Source: a virus
DNA length: 31,977 bases
Direction: 5' to 3' (one strand)
Virus record (IMG/VR): IMGVR_UViG_3300037325_000455
Span: 1 to 31,977 of that record
The translations under genes and the position numbers were made by a program. The notes under the pieces are model-generated. The model searched no databases. It was not told where the DNA came from and saw only the letters and a list, made by a program, of their open reading frames with translations. This document shows positions 29,315 through 31,977 of the stretch, one piece after another (within the stretch, counting starts at the first letter, position 1; each line of letters begins with the position of its first letter).

Positions 29315-30006
29315 CTAAGTTCTTTTATTATTTATCATTACTGAAATCGCAGACTCGTATATTTGAATACCATTAACGGCAATCATTATTTCATTTTCCC
29401 TGAAGTCTGTGATTCCACGAAACTCGGCAATCACTCTAGCTTCAGTATCGTCTACTATTAATTCGTCCTCAGACCACACATTATTTATTTTTACCCGAAC
29501 TTTAACCCTATAACGCTCTGGTTTACCTTGAAATGATGGTAAATATCCACCCGCCAGGTGCGCTAACTACCGGGGTAATAATTATCTCAAACTCAAATAG
29601 CCTCTGATTAGCTATAGAAGCAGTTGTAACAACTCCAGGGATTATACCCTGGAGGGCTGCACTTTGATGATAGAATATTAAATTCTTATTACTACTGTAT
29701 TACTTGCTGAGGTCACGATGGTCTGAGAAATATTCCCGGATGTTCTGGAACTTTCTGTGACCAAAGGGGGTAAATCAATTTGTAATCCATGAATCATATG
29801 TAATTCATTTACTATCTTAGATACATCTATCTCTGCAGCCCCATCCCAATTGAGTGTACCTGCAGCATCTATATCTCTTGTTGTAACATCCAAAATTAGA
29901 ACATCATACACACCTTCTGGGGTATCAATAGGAACTGTAGCAGAACCTTAGCGTTTTGTAACTGTATTCTCAGATCAGCTGCACGGGTTATTGGAACTGC
30001 TATCAT
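29315..30006 (-). pseudogene. Probable structural gene broken by three frame changes
   Basis: One continuous protein can be traced through three frames: MIAVPITRAADLRIQLQNAK (from 30006), then VPIDTPEGVYDVLILDVTTR to SNTVVIR (about 29945-29680), then LIFYHQSAALQGIIPGVVTT to SAPGG (about 29680-29548), then LPSFQGKPERYRVKVRVKIN to the stop at 29315. The shifts fit a lost T, a lost A and an extra G at short homopolymers. The product would be about 230 aa, beta-rich. It may be a decayed gene or contain sequence errors; I do not recognise the family. Confidence 0.6.
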
Positions 30007-30040
30007 TTGATGTTTCTTAAATTGGTTGATATACCATTAC

Positions 30041-30382
30041 TTATGTGGTAGTACCCGCAGAAAGATAGTGTCGTATTGTTTCAATTACACCAGATGCTAA
30101 AATAATTAATAAGCCGGTAACCAGCCATGTAATAATGGTCTCGGTGACATTTTTCTTATAGTTATCTACAATATCTGCTTGCTTATCCATCTGAATATGT
30201 GCCTTTCTATGCCCATCATAGTCTGGTTCACCTAGGTCATTTTTTGGGTATGCTGTAGAAAGTTCTCTTATATTTTTTTCAATATCTCGCGTTCGCTCAT
30301 TTATCTGTGTTACTATAGTAAGAAGATCTCTATGCAATATGTTTCTATCATTATTGGGGTCATTATTGTTGTTTTCTTGCAT
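30041..30382 (-). CDS. Membrane protein with C-terminal anchor (113 aa), holin-like layout
   Basis: The N-terminal 85 residues are polar and helical (IVTQINERTRDIEKNIRELS), followed by one hydrophobic segment (TIITWLVTGLLIILASGVIE) and a short tail. Phages often carry such a protein as a holin or antiholin candidate, but no signature proves it. It overlaps the 155-aa membrane protein by 20 bases. Confidence 0.6.
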   Translation of the reverse strand: MQENNNNDPNNDRNILHRDLLTIVTQINERTRDIEKNIRELSTAYPKNDLGEPDYDGHRKAHIQMDKQADIVDNYKKNVTETIITWLVTGLLIILASGVIETIRHYLSAGTTT

Positions 30383-30830
30383 GTTGTATACCGTGACAGA
30401 GAATTATAGGGCGTATCCAAATCCAAATAGCACCAAACATTAATGCAATTTCACCAGAAATCTGTGCTGGTGGCGGTGTAACAGAAAAGAAAATACTAAT
30501 TATTGTTGCCGCCCAAAGTAAGGCACTAAAAAAAGCAAAAAATCGGGCGAAGAAACTATGAAATGATTCACTAAAAATTACATAAAATTGGGAGATTGAC
30601 ATTAGTAAAAATAAAATGGCTAGCTGATCTTGGGTTATTATTTGGCTTATTGATATAAAAGATACCCTATCAAAGATATCTCCAGGCCAAATCAATAGGA
30701 TAAACCAGAAGAATTCGGAGATACCCAAAATTATTCTGAAAAGTACAAGTTCAGAATCAAAAAGTGCATTGGAAATATTTGATACAGTTCTATCTTTTAT
30801 CTGGTGAGAAAGTTTAGTCATTATCATCAT
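30363..30830 (-). CDS. Multi-pass membrane protein (155 aa)
   Basis: Four hydrophobic segments are visible (about 35-53, 68-90, 93-115, 120-142), with a charged N-terminus and a basic end (HGIQHARKQQ). Several ATG codons lie close together at the start (30830, 30827, 30821); AGGA precedes the first ones. It could be a holin partner of the following gene or an unrelated inner-membrane protein. Confidence 0.6.
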   Translation of the reverse strand: MMIMTKLSHQIKDRTVSNISNALFDSELVLFRIILGISEFFWFILLIWPGDIFDRVSFISISQIITQDQLAILFLLMSISQFYVIFSESFHSFFARFFAFFSALLWAATIISIFFSVTPPPAQISGEIALMFGAIWIWIRPIILCHGIQHARKQQ

Positions 30831-30867
30831 AAGTCCTGCTTAGAGTTTATTTCAGTTATTCAAAAAG

Positions 30868-31203
30868 TCAGAAATTGCTTATAACCATCTGCCCGTGCAT
30901 AAGGGTGACTGTTTCGATTAACGAACTTGCCTGAAGTCTATATACATATCTTGATCTATATAGAAGATCCGTTTCTAGCTTACCGGCAGTTATAGTAATA
31001 GCACCAAGAATTGGTATAGGGGATGTAACAGAGAAAACAATGGGTAGAGATTTAGAGCCCATGTAGTCTTTTATCTCAAATTCAAAATTATAGCCAGTTA
31101 AAATTACTGGCAGAATACCATCTGATAATGTGAACTCTTTGTAATATGTATCCCCTTGGTCCACATATAAATCCAATTTTATAGCATTTATAACTTTTAA
31201 CAT
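30868..31203 (-). CDS. Ig-like structural protein (111 aa)
   Basis: The segment KLDLYVDQGDTYYKEFTLSD, then LTGYNFEFEIKDYMGSKSLP, a central SPIPILGAITITAGKLETDL and RYVYRLQASS follow the layout of small beta-sandwich proteins found near tail or baseplate genes in many myoviruses. A late promoter lies at 31264-31271. No ribosome-binding site was identified. Its exact place in the virion is unknown. Confidence 0.6.
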   Translation of the reverse strand: MLKVINAIKLDLYVDQGDTYYKEFTLSDGILPVILTGYNFEFEIKDYMGSKSLPIVFSVTSPIPILGAITITAGKLETDLLYRSRYVYRLQASSLIETVTLMHGQMVISNF

Positions 31204-31371
31204 ATCTGATTCTATCTATAATTTTTCTAACTTTTATGTCAGATTATTCTTGTTTCCTACTAATATTTATAAATGTCTTAATGAAATTCTCAGAAATCTT
31301 TGCGTGAATGTTAAACAACTATAGCTTTTTTGCTAGACTTAGAACCTGTAAAAGCGACTTTCTAACAATTA
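31204..31371 (-). other. Intergenic region with late promoter and C-terminal-like remnant
   Basis: Besides the late promoter, the minus strand holds a short open stretch reading KVAFTGSKSSKKAIVV before a stop at about 31324. It has no start codon and lies just past the stop of the edge gene in another frame. It may be the former end of that gene after a frameshift. Confidence 0.35.
31264..31271 (-). promoter_or_regulatory. Late promoter TATAAATA
   Basis: An exact late -10 element about 60 bases before the Ig-like structural gene. Confidence 0.65.
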
Positions 31372-31977
31372 TTACCTAGCACGTATTGTTCTACCACTAC
31401 TAGTATTTATATGACCATTAACAGTTAGAACATCAGATGAGTATCTTATGACACTTAAGAGTCCCATAAAGTCATAATATTCAGCATTTGTGATCATGTT
31501 TGTTTCATACATTTCATTAAGAAAAATACTATCATCAACTGAGGTGTTGATGACTCCATTACCATCTACCAATGATATACTCACTAGAAGTTCAGATAGT
31601 GATATGTCTGAACTTCTAGTAGATGATACTATAGAAAAGCTAACTAGTTCCTCGGATAATAGGATATCCGAACTTCTTGTCGTAGATTCTACTGATATAG
31701 TAGAATCTATATCTGTTAATATTGTACTGTAATTTAACTGCGCAAAATAATCATCCGCAATAGAATTAGATTCTAATAAAGATACTATAGATACGACTGT
31801 TAGTTGTTCCGAGTGGGTAGAAAAAACTACATCAGTTAAGTCAGATTTTTTCTCGAGTGTAACTTGATAACTATCAATGCAATTAATATTCTCTAACAAA
31901 TTAGTGAATATACTTAATTGACTAGAAGCAAAATCAGAAATTAATCCTGATTCTAATATAGTCTCATTGAAAACACT
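31372..31977 (-). CDS. Repeat-containing protein, 5' end beyond the window
   Basis: The frame is open to the window edge, so the start is missing and at least 201 residues are present. The middle has near-repeats (STTRSSDILLSEELVSFSIV and SSTRSSDISLSELLVSISLV), with an overall Ser/Thr/Asp-rich beta pattern. This suits a fibre or surface protein, but no family is recognised. The DNA of the repeats forms perfect hairpins (31583-31620 and 31683-31709). Confidence 0.55.
   Translation of the reverse strand, partial: SVFNETILESGLISDFASSQLSIFTNLLENINCIDSYQVTLEKKSDLTDVVFSTHSEQLTVVSIVSLLESNSIADDYFAQLNYSTILTDIDSTISVESTTRSSDILLSEELVSFSIVSSTRSSDISLSELLVSISLVDGNGVINTSVDDSIFLNEMYETNMITNAEYYDFMGLLSVIRYSSDVLTVNGHINTSSGRTIRAR
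31583..31620. repeat. 14-bp inverted repeat inside the edge gene
   Basis: The arms 31583-31596 and 31607-31620 pair perfectly around a 10-base loop. The hairpin encodes part of the SSDISLSELLVS repeat. Confidence 0.65.
31683..31709. repeat. 10-bp inverted repeat inside the edge gene
   Basis: The arms 31683-31692 and 31700-31709 (TAGATTCTAC/GTAGAATCTA) close a seven-base loop. Confidence 0.55.

Noticed and set aside
31404-31411. TATAAATA inside the edge gene
   Set aside because: It is an exact match, but lies in coding sequence near the stop and a better-placed late promoter follows at 31264-31271; kept as possible only.
1-31977. CRISPR arrays, insertion sequences, rRNA
   Set aside because: No regularly spaced repeats, transposase or rRNA sequence was seen.

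Overview
The window is part of the genome of a T4-superfamily myovirus that is divergent from T4. The evidence is a T4-order replication and recombination module (gp41 helicase, UvsX, gp43 DNA polymerase, RegA, gp62/gp44 clamp loader, gp45 sliding clamp, gp46/gp47, gp55 late sigma factor), DexA-like exonuclease, T4-type late promoters (TATAAATA), a GIY-YIG homing endonuclease and a tRNA cluster. A nested Rz/Rz1 spanin pair implies a Gram-negative host. Every gene I accept is on the minus strand, so transcription runs from high to low coordinates.

Layout, left to right. 1-641: homing endonuclease cut by the window edge. 690-2640: an RNA region with three ordinary tRNAs (Leu-CAA, a class I tRNA with anticodon UAG, Glu-UUC), an atypical Tyr-like tRNA, and several tRNA-like or otherwise structured RNAs closed by long terminal stems; three of these have their own promoter. 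2680-4260: very short accessory genes, most with a private promoter, mixed with a second copy of a structured RNA. 4300-4455: a probable noncoding RNA. 4587-16783: replication and recombination genes with small unknown genes between them. 16783-20601: a MoxR/CobS-type AAA ATPase and a large zincin-VWA (CobT-like) protein, with small satellites. 20660-23988: gp46, gp47 and gp55. 24194-31977: spanins, probable virion proteins, membrane proteins, one gene broken by three frame changes, and a repeat-containing gene cut by the right edge.

Regulation is unusually readable. Twelve copies of an early-type promoter (TTTACT, 17 bases, TATAAT) serve accessory genes, RNAs, gp44 and the CobS/CobT genes. 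Seven promoters of another kind (AGTTTAT or a one-base variant, exactly 22 bases, TATAAT) precede gp41, uvsX, gp43, gp45, gp55, one small gene and one RNA; I infer that these are middle promoters with an unusual activator box. Several terminator hairpins run directly into the -35 element or box of the next promoter. The two genes whose T4 counterparts repress their own translation, gp43 and regA, each have a perfect hairpin ending exactly at the start codon; at gp43 there are two mutually exclusive hairpins.

Functionally, gp41, gp43, gp44/gp62 and gp45 would form the replisome, UvsX, gp46 and gp47 would carry out recombination-dependent replication, and gp55 with the clamp would switch on late genes. 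A DNA adenine methyltransferase has the same C-terminal six residues as the polymerase, which suggests that it also docks on the clamp.
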